In this document: piece by piece, positions 52,098 to 61,021 of the stretch
Layout: each line of letters starts with the position of its first letter
Numbering within the stretch: position 1 is the first letter of the stretch
NCBI GenBank assembly: GCA_023394875.1
Contig: JAEXAB010000001.1
Location: 1 to 64,000, forward strand
DNA from: Bacillota bacterium
Lineage (GTDB): Bacteria > Bacillota > Clostridia > Christensenellales > DTU072
Direction: 5' to 3'
DNA: 64,000 nucleotides
Notes under the pieces: model-generated
The model's input: only the letters and a program-made list of their open reading frames with translations
The model's database searches: none
Told to the model about the DNA's origin: nothing
Program-made: the position numbers and the translations under genes

Positions 52098-52865
52098 ATG
52101 GAGGTTAATTATGAAAAAATATTTATGTCTGAAAATTTTCTTATCTATTCATTAATAATAGTATGCGCATTTTCTGCAACTCTATTTTTATCTGTAGTTC
52201 ATACTTCCGATTTTGCTTATGCTTTTAATTCAAGCACAAAAGCAAACAGCAATACAGATAGTGCAAGATTTGATTCAATACAACCAAAGTGGTATACAGA
52301 GGCATATCGATTAGCTTATGCATCAAACGATAACTATTCGGCAAGAACCTATTCTGCGGTTTTGCCAAACTATTACAGTCCTTCGGGCGGCATCACGGCA
52401 ACAGCTATTCCATTAAATGATGAAATGTATTCTGTAGATGGCACTGACAATGTAGGTTTCACAAGAATACAGCCTGTTACTAATCTATCCGATGTTAACA
52501 ATATAACCGCTCAAGGTTATGCCAATATTGTTTTTAACAATTTCCGCAGCATACCTTCTGTTTATAATTGCAGTATGCGTAACGACACCAGAAAGATGAA
52601 AGACTTAACGTCAGAATTCGCAATCAGCGGAGATAACACTACAGTTTATTACGGTAAAATTATGTATCGTACAGCACCTTATTCGGGCGCAAGCTGGAGT
52701 GGTTGGAATTATATTGATTTAACACACGGAGCTTCCTTAAATTTTTATGCTAGCAAATGCGTGCAAATTGTGGTACTATATGAAATAAGAGAGGAGGCAC
52801 ACAATATTTTCAAACCGGTAGTATATCATCACATTGTGGGCATATATCGATTTGATATTGTATAA
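52098..52865 (+). CDS. Secreted protein of unknown function, probably frameshifted at its start
   Basis: The reading frame encodes about 255 residues: a signal peptide (LIIVCAFSATLFLS ... DFAYA) and a secreted domain rich in Ser, Thr, Tyr and Asn with no family I recognise. The only good ribosome binding site (ggagg, 52100-52104) points to ATG 52111, which is in a different frame and stops after 14 codons. One more A in the A6 run at 52114-52119 would join that ATG to the long frame as MKKIFMSENFLIYS, a typical signal-peptide start. As it stands, the long frame can only begin at ATG 52098 or ATG 52125, neither with a site. The following ABC transporter gene starts 3 nt later. Confidence 0.55.
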   Translation: MEVNYEKIFMSENFLIYSLIIVCAFSATLFLSVVHTSDFAYAFNSSTKANSNTDSARFDSIQPKWYTEAYRLAYASNDNYSARTYSAVLPNYYSPSGGITATAIPLNDEMYSVDGTDNVGFTRIQPVTNLSDVNNITAQGYANIVFNNFRSIPSVYNCSMRNDTRKMKDLTSEFAISGDNTTVYYGKIMYRTAPYSGASWSGWNYIDLTHGASLNFYASKCVQIVVLYEIREEAHNIFKPVVYHHIVGIYRFDIV

Positions 52866-52868
52866 GTT

Positions 52869-53561
52869 ATGTTAATAATCAAAAGATTAAAAAAGTCGTA
52901 CGGTGATAAAGTCGTATTAAACGGTGTTGATTTAGAACTAAAACGCGGCAAAATTTGCGGGCTTCTCGGGCTTAACGGTTCGGGCAAGAGCACTCTTATG
53001 AAACTTATCTGCGGTTTGACCCTTCCCGATTCGGGAGAAATTTTCATAAACGGTCAATTATCCGACATTTCACAAAAAAAGGTAGGGGCAATGATAGAGG
53101 CCCCTGCCTTTTACGACGATTTGACAGGGCGGCAAAACTTAGAAGTTTTCCGCACCCTTTGCGCAGACTTACCTAAGAAAAATATAGAGGAAGTCCTCAA
53201 TTTAACGGGTATCATTCATTACGCCGATATTCCTTACAAAAAATATTCGCTTGGTATGAAACAACGGCTTTATTTTGCCTTTGCCCTTTTGAAAAAACCA
53301 GACTTGCTAATTCTTGACGAGCCTTTTGCAAATATTGATCCCGTCAGCGTAAAATTGTTCGAAGACATAATAAAAAGTATGTCTGCAAGCGGGTGTAGCG
53401 TACTGATTTCCGGACATATCATTGCCGAAATAAAGAATATTTGCCACTGTGGCGCAATTCTTGACAACGGAAAAATAGTTAAATTTATTGATGACGTAAA
53501 TAACTGCAATCTTGAAGATGCCTTTTTGAACTGTGTTCGACGGAGCGGCGACGTTTTATGA
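52869..53561 (+). CDS. ABC transporter ATP-binding protein
   Basis: Protein of 230 residues that powers the exporter formed with the two permeases encoded directly downstream. Walker A is GLNGSGKST near residue 36, the signature is YSLGMKQR near 124 and Walker B is LLILDEPFANID near 147, with the H-loop at SGHII near 182. Sequence and gene order (one ATPase followed by two ABC-2-type permeases) resemble bacitracin or lantibiotic self-immunity transporters such as BcrAB and LanFEG. The cargo is not evident. It overlaps the next gene by 4 nt (ATGA). Confidence 0.9.
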   Translation: MLIIKRLKKSYGDKVVLNGVDLELKRGKICGLLGLNGSGKSTLMKLICGLTLPDSGEIFINGQLSDISQKKVGAMIEAPAFYDDLTGRQNLEVFRTLCADLPKKNIEEVLNLTGIIHYADIPYKKYSLGMKQRLYFAFALLKKPDLLILDEPFANIDPVSVKLFEDIIKSMSASGCSVLISGHIIAEIKNICHCGAILDNGKIVKFIDDVNNCNLEDAFLNCVRRSGDVL

Positions 53562-54520
53562 CGAATCGAATTATCAAAGCGGAATTCAAGAAATTACTCT
53601 ATCAGAAAGCCTTATTGACAGGTACAGTTATATTCGTTTTAGTTTTTATTCTGACAATAATATTTTCTGTCTTTGCCGAAAATAATTTTGCCGTTTCTCC
53701 GACTAAGGAAATTACTATAAACAGAGATTTATTGATAACTGAAATAGCAGATATCGAAAATCAGCTGCAATATCAGGAACTTACCGATCAAGAAAGAAGT
53801 TCAATGAAAATAAGCCTGTCTGTTCTTAATTTCTTTTTGCAAAGCAATACCAATAGCGACTGGTATTATACCGATACTTTCGACGTAAGAGACGGCGGTG
53901 CCTTGATGATGAAGCGGTTTTCTCTTTTCGGAACGATACTTACGTCCTTGTTTGCTATACTCGCCGCGCTGATTACTTTCGGAGCCGAATACAAAGGTCG
54001 TTTCAGACTGTCCCTGCTCCAAGGCGCAACAAAAAAATCCTTATTCTTTGGCAAAACGATTTCAGGAATGGTAATTTTTCTTGCAATATACGTTATTTTT
54101 GCCATAATCGGCATAATTTGTACTCAGTTTTCTCCTAATACAAAAATGCTGTCGGTAGATTATTATAATTATACAGTCCGTTCTACTTCCATAACTATTC
54201 AATACATTGCTGAGTACTTATCCATGCTTATAGCGTCGTTTTTTATGTATGCCCTTAGCCTTTTTCTCTGCGCGGCATTCAAGAAAAACGGTATAGTAAT
54301 AGGTATTCTCGCCGCTTTTTTCGCGCTGAGTCTTATTATGGTTTACGGGATAAAATCAATAGGTTACCGTCAAGCGGCTTTATTCCCTGTGCTGAGCCTC
54401 ATTCAGCTTTCTCAGGACGGTTATACCATAGCGTTTATTTTGTCGCTTGTTATCCATTCCATACTTTCGGCGGTGTTTATTACGTTGGCATACTTTTTGT
54501 TCAGGAGGCAATCGTTTTGA
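53558..54520 (+). CDS. ABC-2-type transporter permease, subunit 1
   Basis: Protein of 320 residues with six hydrophobic segments: one near the N-terminus (17-38), a large extracytoplasmic loop, then five more from about residue 130. This is the usual ABC-2 permease layout. It overlaps both its neighbours by 4 nt and so belongs to a three-gene exporter operon with the ATP-binding protein and a second permease. No peptidase or other extra domain is present. Confidence 0.85.
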   Translation: MTNRIIKAEFKKLLYQKALLTGTVIFVLVFILTIIFSVFAENNFAVSPTKEITINRDLLITEIADIENQLQYQELTDQERSSMKISLSVLNFFLQSNTNSDWYYTDTFDVRDGGALMMKRFSLFGTILTSLFAILAALITFGAEYKGRFRLSLLQGATKKSLFFGKTISGMVIFLAIYVIFAIIGIICTQFSPNTKMLSVDYYNYTVRSTSITIQYIAEYLSMLIASFFMYALSLFLCAAFKKNGIVIGILAAFFALSLIMVYGIKSIGYRQAALFPVLSLIQLSQDGYTIAFILSLVIHSILSAVFITLAYFLFRRQSF

Positions 54521-55536
54521 AAAAAGTAAGTATGTTACGCTTCTCATATTCAGCTAATGCAAAACTTTTCTTCTACCGTATACCCAACGCTATTTTTTGT
54601 ATTGTTTTTTTGATTATCGCAATACTCGGGACAGTAATAATAAATAAACTTACCTCGACTCATAATTACACCCGCTCAAAAACCGAATTGATGACCGAAT
54701 ACGCTACTTTCAAAGAAACAGCCCAAAAAACTATCGACATAATAGAGGGTAGAGCTATAACTGAACAACCCTACGACGACAGACCCGAATATGCCGCCGC
54801 ATTAAAAGACAATATATCCCTTTATGATTATTATTTAAGTACCGACACATGCGAAAACGACTATATTATTCTCAACGAATCTTTCGTTAACTGGTGGACG
54901 TTAGAGGCAAAACAAAAAGCGTTTTCGGCACTAAACGTTGTATTTATCTTTGGCTTAGTCTTCGTTGTTTTGTCTATCCTTATGGGTAGTATTTGCTATA
55001 AACCCTTTTTCTCCCGCAATAAACTTTTTATGAGCGGCAACGTAAGTAAATCTACCTTGATAAAGGGAAGAACTCTGTTTTTATGGACTATTTTAGCTAC
55101 TTTTATTTTATTTACCCTTATAGCTGCCTTTATAATAATTGATAAAAGTCCGGTTAAAACAATGCTTACCGTGAAAAATGCCAACGTTTTAACCCAATCG
55201 GTATATTTATTAATCTTTTCCCGAATATTGTTCTTTACCGCAGTGGGCTTCTTTTTCTACAATTTTACTACTCTATTGAATAACGTTACAAAAAAATCTA
55301 CTCTTGCATTTATTATATCGTTAATTGTATTTATTGGATTTATCGGAATTTCCAGACTAATCAGCCTATTTACCGACTATTATTATTCCTTTTGCGTAAT
55401 TCCGATAACTGGATTATTGTTCAATAGTAAAGGTTTCTTGGATTATACCGCATATTACAACTTTCCTTTAGCCATTATCGCAGGGATAGTATTATACTTT
55501 GTTTCCCGAAAAAAATTTGAAGTCATTGAGTTTTGA
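54517..55536 (+). CDS. ABC-2-type transporter permease, subunit 2
   Basis: Protein of 339 residues with the same topology as the preceding permease: one N-terminal helix (about 20-44), a long extracytoplasmic loop of about 100 residues, then five helices. It overlaps the previous gene by 4 nt. Two different permeases with one ATPase suggests a heterodimeric membrane part. It starts TTG or ATG within the overlap, with TTG at 54517 keeping the ATGA-like coupling. Confidence 0.82.
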   Translation: MKKVSMLRFSYSANAKLFFYRIPNAIFCIVFLIIAILGTVIINKLTSTHNYTRSKTELMTEYATFKETAQKTIDIIEGRAITEQPYDDRPEYAAALKDNISLYDYYLSTDTCENDYIILNESFVNWWTLEAKQKAFSALNVVFIFGLVFVVLSILMGSICYKPFFSRNKLFMSGNVSKSTLIKGRTLFLWTILATFILFTLIAAFIIIDKSPVKTMLTVKNANVLTQSVYLLIFSRILFFTAVGFFFYNFTTLLNNVTKKSTLAFIISLIVFIGFIGISRLISLFTDYYYSFCVIPITGLLFNSKGFLDYTAYYNFPLAIIAGIVLYFVSRKKFEVIEF

Positions 55537-55621
55537 TATGCAAAAACTTTACGCCGATATTTTTTAAGTATATAATGAGATATTGTTTGGAGTAACAACC
55601 AAAACAAAAGGAGGACGCAAA

Positions 55622-56293
55622 ATGTTCAATAAAAGAATATTTCTAACCTATATAATATCGTTTAATTTTTTTATTCTCTTTGGAATACTTATCGTACAAC
55701 TAAAAACCGTCGACGTTCAGGCAATCGGACCACTAGGCTCCAGCGTGGGACTAGCCACAATCAACAAAGCTACTTTTGATTTCTTCAAGGTTAATATGAC
55801 TTGGTACAAAATTACTGACTATTTAGGGATTTTTGCCTTATTAACCGCGCTTGCGTTTGCCGTTTTGGGACTTATTCAGCTTATCAAAAGAAAGAGTCTC
55901 AAAAAAGTGGACTACCAAATTTTATGCCTTGCCGCATACTACGTATTAGTTTTTGCCTTCTATATCCTTTTTGAAAAAGTAGTGATAATAAACTACCGCC
56001 CGATTTTACTTACTTCGGATTTGGAAGTATCTTTCCCGTCCTCACACACCATGCTGATTATTACCGTTATGTCGTCAGCCATGTATCTTATCCCCAATTA
56101 TTTCAAGAACAAAGCGCTGGTTATCTCTCTGGAAACAATTGCCGCCGCAGTTATTATAATAACAATTATAGGCAGGTTGATTTCCGGCGTACATTGGCTT
56201 ACCGATATTATCGGAGGCTTTTTGCTAGGCTTCGCGCTGTTTATGCTTTATTATTCGGCAACAAACCACATCAAATCAAAAAAACATTTATAA
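55622..56293 (+). CDS. PAP2 family membrane phosphatase
   Basis: Protein of 223 residues with about six membrane helices. The three phosphatase motifs are present in order: KVVIINYRP (KX6RP), FPSSHTM (PSxH) and GRLISGVHWLTD (SRx5HxxxD type, Ser replaced by Gly). Enzymes of this family dephosphorylate lipid substrates such as undecaprenyl pyrophosphate or phosphatidic acid at the outer membrane face. I start it at ATG 55622 because an aaaggagga site precedes it; an in-frame TTG at 55583 has none. The undecaprenyl activity would fit with an adjacent immunity-type ABC transporter, which is inference. Confidence 0.85.
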   Translation: MFNKRIFLTYIISFNFFILFGILIVQLKTVDVQAIGPLGSSVGLATINKATFDFFKVNMTWYKITDYLGIFALLTALAFAVLGLIQLIKRKSLKKVDYQILCLAAYYVLVFAFYILFEKVVIINYRPILLTSDLEVSFPSSHTMLIITVMSSAMYLIPNYFKNKALVISLETIAAAVIIITIIGRLISGVHWLTDIIGGFLLGFALFMLYYSATNHIKSKKHL

Positions 56294-56317
56294 AAAATAA
56301 TTATCCAATTTGAAAGT

Positions 56318-56346
56318 ACAGGCGCAATAGTCGCCTGTATTTTTTT
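56318..56346 (+). terminator. Terminator after the PAP2 gene
   Basis: The hairpin ACAGGCG/CGCCTGT with a short loop is followed by a run of T, 25 nt past the stop codon. Confidence 0.8.
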
Positions 56347-56431
56347 ATGTCCTGCGAACAAATTAAGCGTTATGTTTCATATATAGTATTGAATGCCTTT
56401 CAAAATCGTAAAAAATAGGATGATGAATATT

Positions 56432-57025
56432 ATGTGTGAAGAAATATTGGTAGACAGCGTTATTTGTAGCGATACACTCTGCGTACACGACTGTGACAAA
56501 AACATACTGATCCCCAACGTAACAATCCCCGAGGGCAGCACAATTTGCGGTACTGTAAGCGTTGCGGTGTTGGAACTTAGGCCAATCATAGATAGGAAAT
56601 GCGGCATAGTAATCGCCGCGGTTACTCTATTTATTGAAAACGAACTGACGGTAATCACACCCGACTGTAGGACTTACCCGTTGGAATACGGCTTCCGTAT
56701 AGAACGCTTGATTAATCTAGACAACTGCTGCTTTCCACAAATAGAGCAGCTAGCAAACGTAAGCGGTCTTAATCTTCTTGTATTCGGCTTATGTACCAAA
56801 AACGAGATTATTCTCCACCCGTCCACAGAACTATGCCCTGCTTCTTTCGATGAAAAATTGACGGTAAATATATCGGTAAAACTTGTTATAAAAAAACAAC
56901 TGACCATACCCGATAATCAGCTTAGTGATTGTAACCAGTCCTGCAATTGCGGGCCGAACTTTTTTCCGCTAGCCGCAATATTGCCTTTTGTAAATAAAGG
57001 TGATCCCCAAAATTATCGATATTAA
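56432..57025 (+). CDS. SPOCS-like protein, possible spore or envelope component (copy 1)
   Basis: Cysteine-rich protein of 197 residues with no signal peptide. Its beta pattern aligns with the product of the next gene: ILIPNVTIPEGSTICGTVSV, then FIENELTVI and YPLEYGFRIERL. That alignment and the family feel resemble the SPOCS domain (DUF3794) of spore-coat and cell-wall proteins in Clostridia, but I cannot confirm it. I prefer ATG 56432 (MCEEILVDSV, aligning with MSLEKILTKKV of the paralogue), which follows an agga site, over ATG 56393. The C-terminal tail has a Cys cluster (CNQSCNCG). Confidence 0.55.
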   Translation: MCEEILVDSVICSDTLCVHDCDKNILIPNVTIPEGSTICGTVSVAVLELRPIIDRKCGIVIAAVTLFIENELTVITPDCRTYPLEYGFRIERLINLDNCCFPQIEQLANVSGLNLLVFGLCTKNEIILHPSTELCPASFDEKLTVNISVKLVIKKQLTIPDNQLSDCNQSCNCGPNFFPLAAILPFVNKGDPQNYRY

Positions 57026-57097
57026 CGGCAAGTTAATTTACCTTAGTACATTCTCGGGCAAAACCCGATAGAAAATCTAAATCATAGGAGAATAATT

Positions 57098-57649
57098 ATG
57101 TCATTAGAAAAAATCTTAACCAAAAAAGTGTGGGCAGATGAAATATTCTACGCTTTTGAAACAATAGAAGACATTACCTTCACTGCTCCCGAAGGCGTTG
57201 TTTTCACTGCTGATTCTCATATCACCGGAACGTCGACCGTCGCCGTAAAAGATGTTGTCCTTTCGGCATTAGCCGGCGTTGTATCAGCAACGGTAACCTA
57301 TATCGTTCAGGAAGAACTAGCGGTAGTAATTAACGCAGAGCCGGGACCGGATGACTTCAGACTGGAATATATGTTCGAATTCACCAGAGTGTATGAGTTC
57401 CAAAAATTCACTCTCCCCGAAGCCCTCTTAATCACCGACCTTGAAGGCGTGGTATTCCGCTTCAGCGGCACCGTAACCTTAACCAACGTTGATTTGCCGG
57501 TTGGCGAATCCACAGGTTCCTTCGACAACGAAATCAACACCATGACCAAATTGAAGATAACCCAAAACATCCAACCGATAGTCGTATTGGGCAGCGCGCC
57601 TTACGTTGTGGTCGCCCCCATCACAGCGATACCCATTCCCACGCCGTAA
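57098..57649 (+). CDS. SPOCS-like protein, possible spore or envelope component (copy 2)
   Basis: Cytoplasmic-type protein of 183 residues with two similar beta-rich halves and a Pro/Ile tail (PITAIPIPTP). It has no cysteines, unlike its paralogue upstream. Shared positions include the start (MSLEKIL), TYIVQEELAVVI against TLFIENELTVI, and FRLEYMFEFTRVYEF against YPLEYGFRIERL. A strong ribosome binding site (aggaga) precedes the ATG. Spore-coat or exosporium assembly is one reading; there is no direct evidence. A perfect hairpin terminator follows. Confidence 0.6.
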   Translation: MSLEKILTKKVWADEIFYAFETIEDITFTAPEGVVFTADSHITGTSTVAVKDVVLSALAGVVSATVTYIVQEELAVVINAEPGPDDFRLEYMFEFTRVYEFQKFTLPEALLITDLEGVVFRFSGTVTLTNVDLPVGESTGSFDNEINTMTKLKITQNIQPIVVLGSAPYVVVAPITAIPIPTP

Positions 57650-57680
57650 CCAATACGCCAAAAACTTTTCCAATCTCCAA

Positions 57681-57717
57681 AAAAATAGGGTTGAAACTTT
57701 TCAACCCTATTTTCTTT
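57681..57717. terminator. Bidirectional terminator
   Basis: A perfect 12-bp hairpin AAAATAGGGTTGAAA/TCAACCCTATTTT lies 32 nt past the SPOCS-like gene. It has A-rich and T-rich flanks, so it can also end the convergent amidohydrolase transcript. Confidence 0.85.
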
Positions 57718-57726
57718 AATTATTTT

Positions 57727-59283
57727 TCAGCAAATCCCTTTTCTGAGCATGCCTTTCAAAATGGTTATTAATATATTGGTTTTTTTCGGGGTATATTCTT
57801 TACCACGCAAAATAGTTGATTTTATATTTATATTTTTTAATTCTTCAATAGGTACGTCATACGGATTTTTTTCAAGAATTATCATATCGGCGTATTTCCC
57901 TACCTCAAGGCTTCATCTCTCCTTTTCATCGAAGGTGTCGTATGCGCCGTTATAAGTGCAAATTCTTATTGCTTGGTCGAGAGTAATTCTTTCCGACAAA
58001 TTGGGATGGTTGCAAGCCTTATGTATCCATTCCAAAGGTTCAGGCATGGTAACGGGCGCGTCCGAGCCTGCCGAAACAACAATTCCGTTATTAAGATAGG
58101 TTTTGTATCGTTCTCCTCTATAAAGCCTGTCGCCTAGCGCATTATACATAAATTCCAACATTTCAGGCACGAGAAAAGCTGGCTGCGCAAGTATTTGAAT
58201 ATTATTATCCCTACAAATTTTTATCCCTTCTTCGGTGGTAATCGATGCATGAATAAGTCCGTGCCTGTGGTCGTTGCGCGGATAAGCCTCAAGAGCTTTT
58301 TTAATTATTCTTGCCCCTTGATTAAACGCCGCGTCCCCTATTGCGTGCATCTGGATTTGTAAGCCTGCGCGGTTGGCTCTGTCAAGATTAGCGAACAATT
58401 CCTCATCGCTATAATACAAAATACCCTTATTGTCGGTGCCTTCATAAGGCTCAAGCATGGCGGCATCGCGGGAAGTAATACTACCGTCAAGGGCAGTCTT
58501 AAAACACCCTCCGATACGCGGAAGTTTTCTCTTTAACGCTTTGGAAATATCAAAGGATTGTATAAAAATCCTCAATGCAAAACCACTGTCCTGCCCGCGG
58601 GAAAGCCAAATAAGGAAATCAACGTCTAGGTCCCTCGGAAAGCCCGAACCGCTCATAGCGCTTACCAAACTTATACCTTTACTTATATATTCGTCTATTG
58701 CCTTCTGAAAAGCATTAAGTACGTCCAGCTTATCCAGTACTTTCGTCAAATTGTCCACCACATTATAAAACGCCTCGTGATGCATAATTCCCGTTTCTCC
58801 GTCATAGCCGCGTACATCTTTAAGGCTTTCTGGCATTTTCTTTAATGCAGCCGTATTCAAAATTGCCGTATGTCCGTCGTTTGTAATAATAACTACCTTT
58901 CTTTTCGGGAAAAGCGCGTCTAGCTCGGATTTTTCTAACAGCTTACCTTCAACAACTCTTGCATGCGCCCCATAAGCCATTACCGTTTTGCCCTTTTTAA
59001 GGGTATTATCCCTCTCTTTAAGTAAATTGAGCATTTCGGCGTTGCTTTTCGCCTTGTCAAGCCTAACCGTAGTAGCAAGCACCGCATAAGAAGCAAAATG
59101 AGAATGCGTATCAGCAAAGGTCGGCATCAAAGCCCCCTTACCTAACTCAACAACCTCAATATCCGCATATTCTTTAGGCAACTCATTGCTCACAAAAACA
59201 ATTCTGCCCTTATCTTCAACCAAATAATTATAAATTCCGTTATCCTTATCCGCCGAAATTATCGCACCTTTATAAACCGTCAT
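57727..59283 (-). pseudogene. YtcJ-type amidohydrolase interrupted by an in-frame TGA
   Basis: The frame encodes an amidohydrolase of the YtcJ/ExsB-like group: THSHFASYAV near residue 60 (metal-binding HxH), IQMHAIGDAAF near 317, HASITTEEG near 348 and SAGSDAPVTMPEPLEW near 413. It stops at TGA 57915-57913 after residue 456. The same frame then continues for 62 codons with exactly the expected C-terminus (SLEVGKYADMIILEKNPYDV, the return strand to the beta-sandwich). Family members usually read RGSLEVGKYAD here, so a GGA glycine codon has changed to TGA. TGA is a normal stop in neighbouring genes. Either a recent nonsense mutation or a sequencing error. Confidence 0.85.
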
Positions 59284-59733
59284 TCGTTCACCAAATTAAC
59301 CATAAAAAATTTTCTGTCCTTAAAGTATAACACAAAAAACTCATCATAAAAAGTACTTGTCCGAAAAAAATCCATAGAATTAATAAACAAAAATTATCCA
59401 ATAGACGAAAAAAGTCAGATTCCTTTATAATTAGGAATAAATAGGTTCTATTCCAGTAATAAGAAAGCCTCGTGAATAAATAAAATCAATTGTTCAAATA
59501 TTACACAGCGAAAAAGTTGGTGGAAATTCACTATATAAAAATCTACCAAAATATTCTACCACTTGACAAGCAATAGGGGGAATGTTAAGATTTGATTAAA
59601 ACTTAATGCATTTAAGTTGTACTTATGAATATTTTCAAAAATCTACAATAAGCTACATAACAATTAAAAAAGTCATTTTTTAGATAATCAATAAAAAATG
59701 AAAAACATAGAAAAATAGATAAAGGAGAAAAAA
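59284..59733. other. AT-rich intergenic region
   Basis: This 450-nt stretch contains no open frame that looks coding. The one clear element is the promoter at 59563-59591, which implies a leader of about 135 nt for the lipoprotein gene. I see no recognisable riboswitch. Confidence 0.6.
59563..59591 (+). promoter_or_regulatory. Promoter TTGACA-17-TAAGAT of the lipoprotein gene
   Basis: A perfect -35 TTGACA (59563-59568) and -10 TAAGAT (59586-59591) have 17-nt spacing and lie 143 nt before the ATG at 59734. Confidence 0.6.
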
Positions 59734-60384
59734 ATGAAAAGGGTCGTTACATTTGTAGTGGTATTTTGCTTTTTGATTATTCTATTTGGTTGTTCAAATA
59801 AATCTTCGCCCGAATCAACAACACGTGAATACAAAAGTCTGACAAAAGAACAAGTTTTGGTTTTAAGTACAGGAGAACGTTTCGCAAACAACACGACAAC
59901 TGAGGAATCTGACAGTTATTTAACCAAAATAATCGCAAGGACTTATAATTTAGTTAAAAGCTCTTCTCAAACGAATTTTCCGGGAGAAGTTCAATATCAA
60001 TCGTATTGGTATAGAATTACATCTACTCAAACTACAGATCAAGAATTATTAGGCAAACGCACAGTAGCTGTAGACACAAATTATGCTTATTTGATTTATA
60101 CAGAAGACGAATCGTTATCCGTTAAAACAACCACAGTAACAAAAACAACATTTGATTATAAGGGGGGGTGGGTTGAAAGATATTATCAAAGAACAATAAA
60201 CCTTAACGGATATTTTGCTAGTGAAGAAGAATTATATTCAGTAATTCCAGAATTTGCTTCACAAATTGATTCAGATAATATAGAGAAATACTATATTGAT
60301 GTTACAGTTCCCACTGCTACTATAACGAACTACCAACAAGTCAATACTTTTTATTATTTTGATAAATTAAACAGTATTAAATAA
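59734..60384 (+). CDS. Lipoprotein of unknown function
   Basis: Protein of 216 residues. A lipoprotein signal ends at LFGC (Cys20), so the protein is tethered to the outer face of the membrane. The mature part is rich in Thr, Ser, Tyr and Glu, with an alternating beta-type pattern (TKTTFDYKGGWVERYYQRTINL). No family is recognised. The ribosome binding site is strong (aaggaga). The gene stands alone, with its own promoter and a long leader, next to the tRNA-Ser repeat array. Confidence 0.75.
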   Translation: MKRVVTFVVVFCFLIILFGCSNKSSPESTTREYKSLTKEQVLVLSTGERFANNTTTEESDSYLTKIIARTYNLVKSSSQTNFPGEVQYQSYWYRITSTQTTDQELLGKRTVAVDTNYAYLIYTEDESLSVKTTTVTKTTFDYKGGWVERYYQRTINLNGYFASEEELYSVIPEFASQIDSDNIEKYYIDVTVPTATITNYQQVNTFYYFDKLNSIK

Positions 60385-60430
60385 ATTATGTTGTATTAAA
60401 GCTATCCAATCTGAATTTAGTGTTCAGTCT

Positions 60431-60624
60431 TGTATGCGCGGAGCGGGATTAGCCAGTATTTAGCTTTCGCTAAATTCTGCTTCTTTACTAGTATAACTCC
60501 TCGACCGTGAAAGACGTACTTGCCACTGGCAAGTCCTTTGATCCTTTCACGCCCCAAACGGGGTTCGAATCCCTCTTTTCTAACGTGTAATACAAGAAAA
60601 GAGGGTAAAATAACCCCCTCTTCT
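60431..60624 (-). repeat. tRNA-Ser-linked tandem repeat, degenerate unit A
   Basis: This 194-bp unit is clearly related to units B and C but older. Its hairpin structure is kept with changes that preserve pairing: a C-G pair becomes U-A in one small stem, and pairs that are G-U in the other copies become G-C. The region with outer stem GGGATT/AATCCC spans 60445-60573. Confidence 0.8.
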
Positions 60625-60820
60625 TGTATGGCGGAGCGGGAGGGATTAGCCAGTCTTTAGCTTTCGCTAAACCCTGCCTCTTCGGAGCACAGCTCCTCGA
60701 CCGTGAAAGGCGGACTTGCCACTGGCAAATCCTTTTCCCTTTCACGCCCCTAGCGGAGTTCGAATCCCTCCTATCTAGCAAGAAATACAAAAAGAGGGGG
60801 TGTTTATTACCCCCTCTTCT
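60625..60820 (-). repeat. tRNA-Ser-linked tandem repeat, unit B (196 bp)
   Basis: It starts on the plus strand with tgta followed by 19 nt identical to the 3' end of the tRNA-Ser gene (60629-60647), then a structured region closed by GGAGGGATT/AATCCCTCC (60639-60771), then a terminator hairpin (60785-60825). It differs from unit C at three of 196 positions. Confidence 0.9.
60639..60771 (-). ncRNA. Candidate structured RNA (unit B)
   Basis: Read on the minus strand, a 9-bp closing stem GGAGGGATT/AATCCCTCC encloses hairpins CTCC-gcta-GGGG, GTGAAAGG/CCTTTCAC around TTGCC-agt-GGCAA, GGAGC-tgt-GCTCC and TTTAGC-gaaa-GCTAAA, the last with a GNRA tetraloop. Comparison with unit A shows pairs that become A-C mismatches on the plus strand but stay G-U on the minus strand, so the RNA is probably minus-sense. 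It is followed by the tRNA-Ser 3' sequence and a terminator. Not a family I recognise. Confidence 0.5.
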
Positions 60821-61016
60821 TGTATGGCGGAGCGGGAGGGAATAGCCAGTCTTTAGCTTTCACTAAACCCTGCCTCTTCGGAGCACAGCTCCTCGACCGT
60901 GAAAGGCGGACTTGCCACCGGCAAATCCTTTTCCCTTTCACGCCCCTAGCGGAGTTCGAATCCCTCCTATCTAGCAAGAAATACAAAAAGAGGGGGTGTT
61001 TATTACCCCCTCTTCT
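60821..61016 (-). repeat. tRNA-Ser-linked tandem repeat, unit C (196 bp)
   Basis: A near-identical copy of unit B, exactly 196 bp further on, directly joined to the true tRNA-Ser gene. The 19-nt copy of the tRNA 3' end lies at 60825-60843. Confidence 0.9.
60835..60967 (-). ncRNA. Candidate structured RNA (unit C)
   Basis: Same fold as the element in unit B. The three differences fall in loops or unpaired positions (for example the central triloop), or replace one allowed pair with another, consistent with a conserved RNA structure. Confidence 0.5.
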
Positions 61017-61021
61017 TGTAT
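60981..61021 (-). terminator. Terminator of tRNA-Ser
   Basis: On the minus strand, a long hairpin with core AAGAGGGGG/CCCCCTCTT and outer pairs TACAAG/TTGTAT starts immediately after the tRNA CCA and runs into TTTTTG. The same hairpin is repeated at the end of each array unit. Confidence 0.85.

Noticed and set aside
57913..57915. TGA read as glycine or selenocysteine (alternative code)
   Set aside because: TGA ends the ABC transporter genes and others nearby, and no selenocysteine insertion hairpin is visible; a point mutation is simpler.
60431..61016. CRISPR array
   Set aside because: The repeat period is 196 bp with no short repeat/variable spacer pattern; units are near-identical along their full length.
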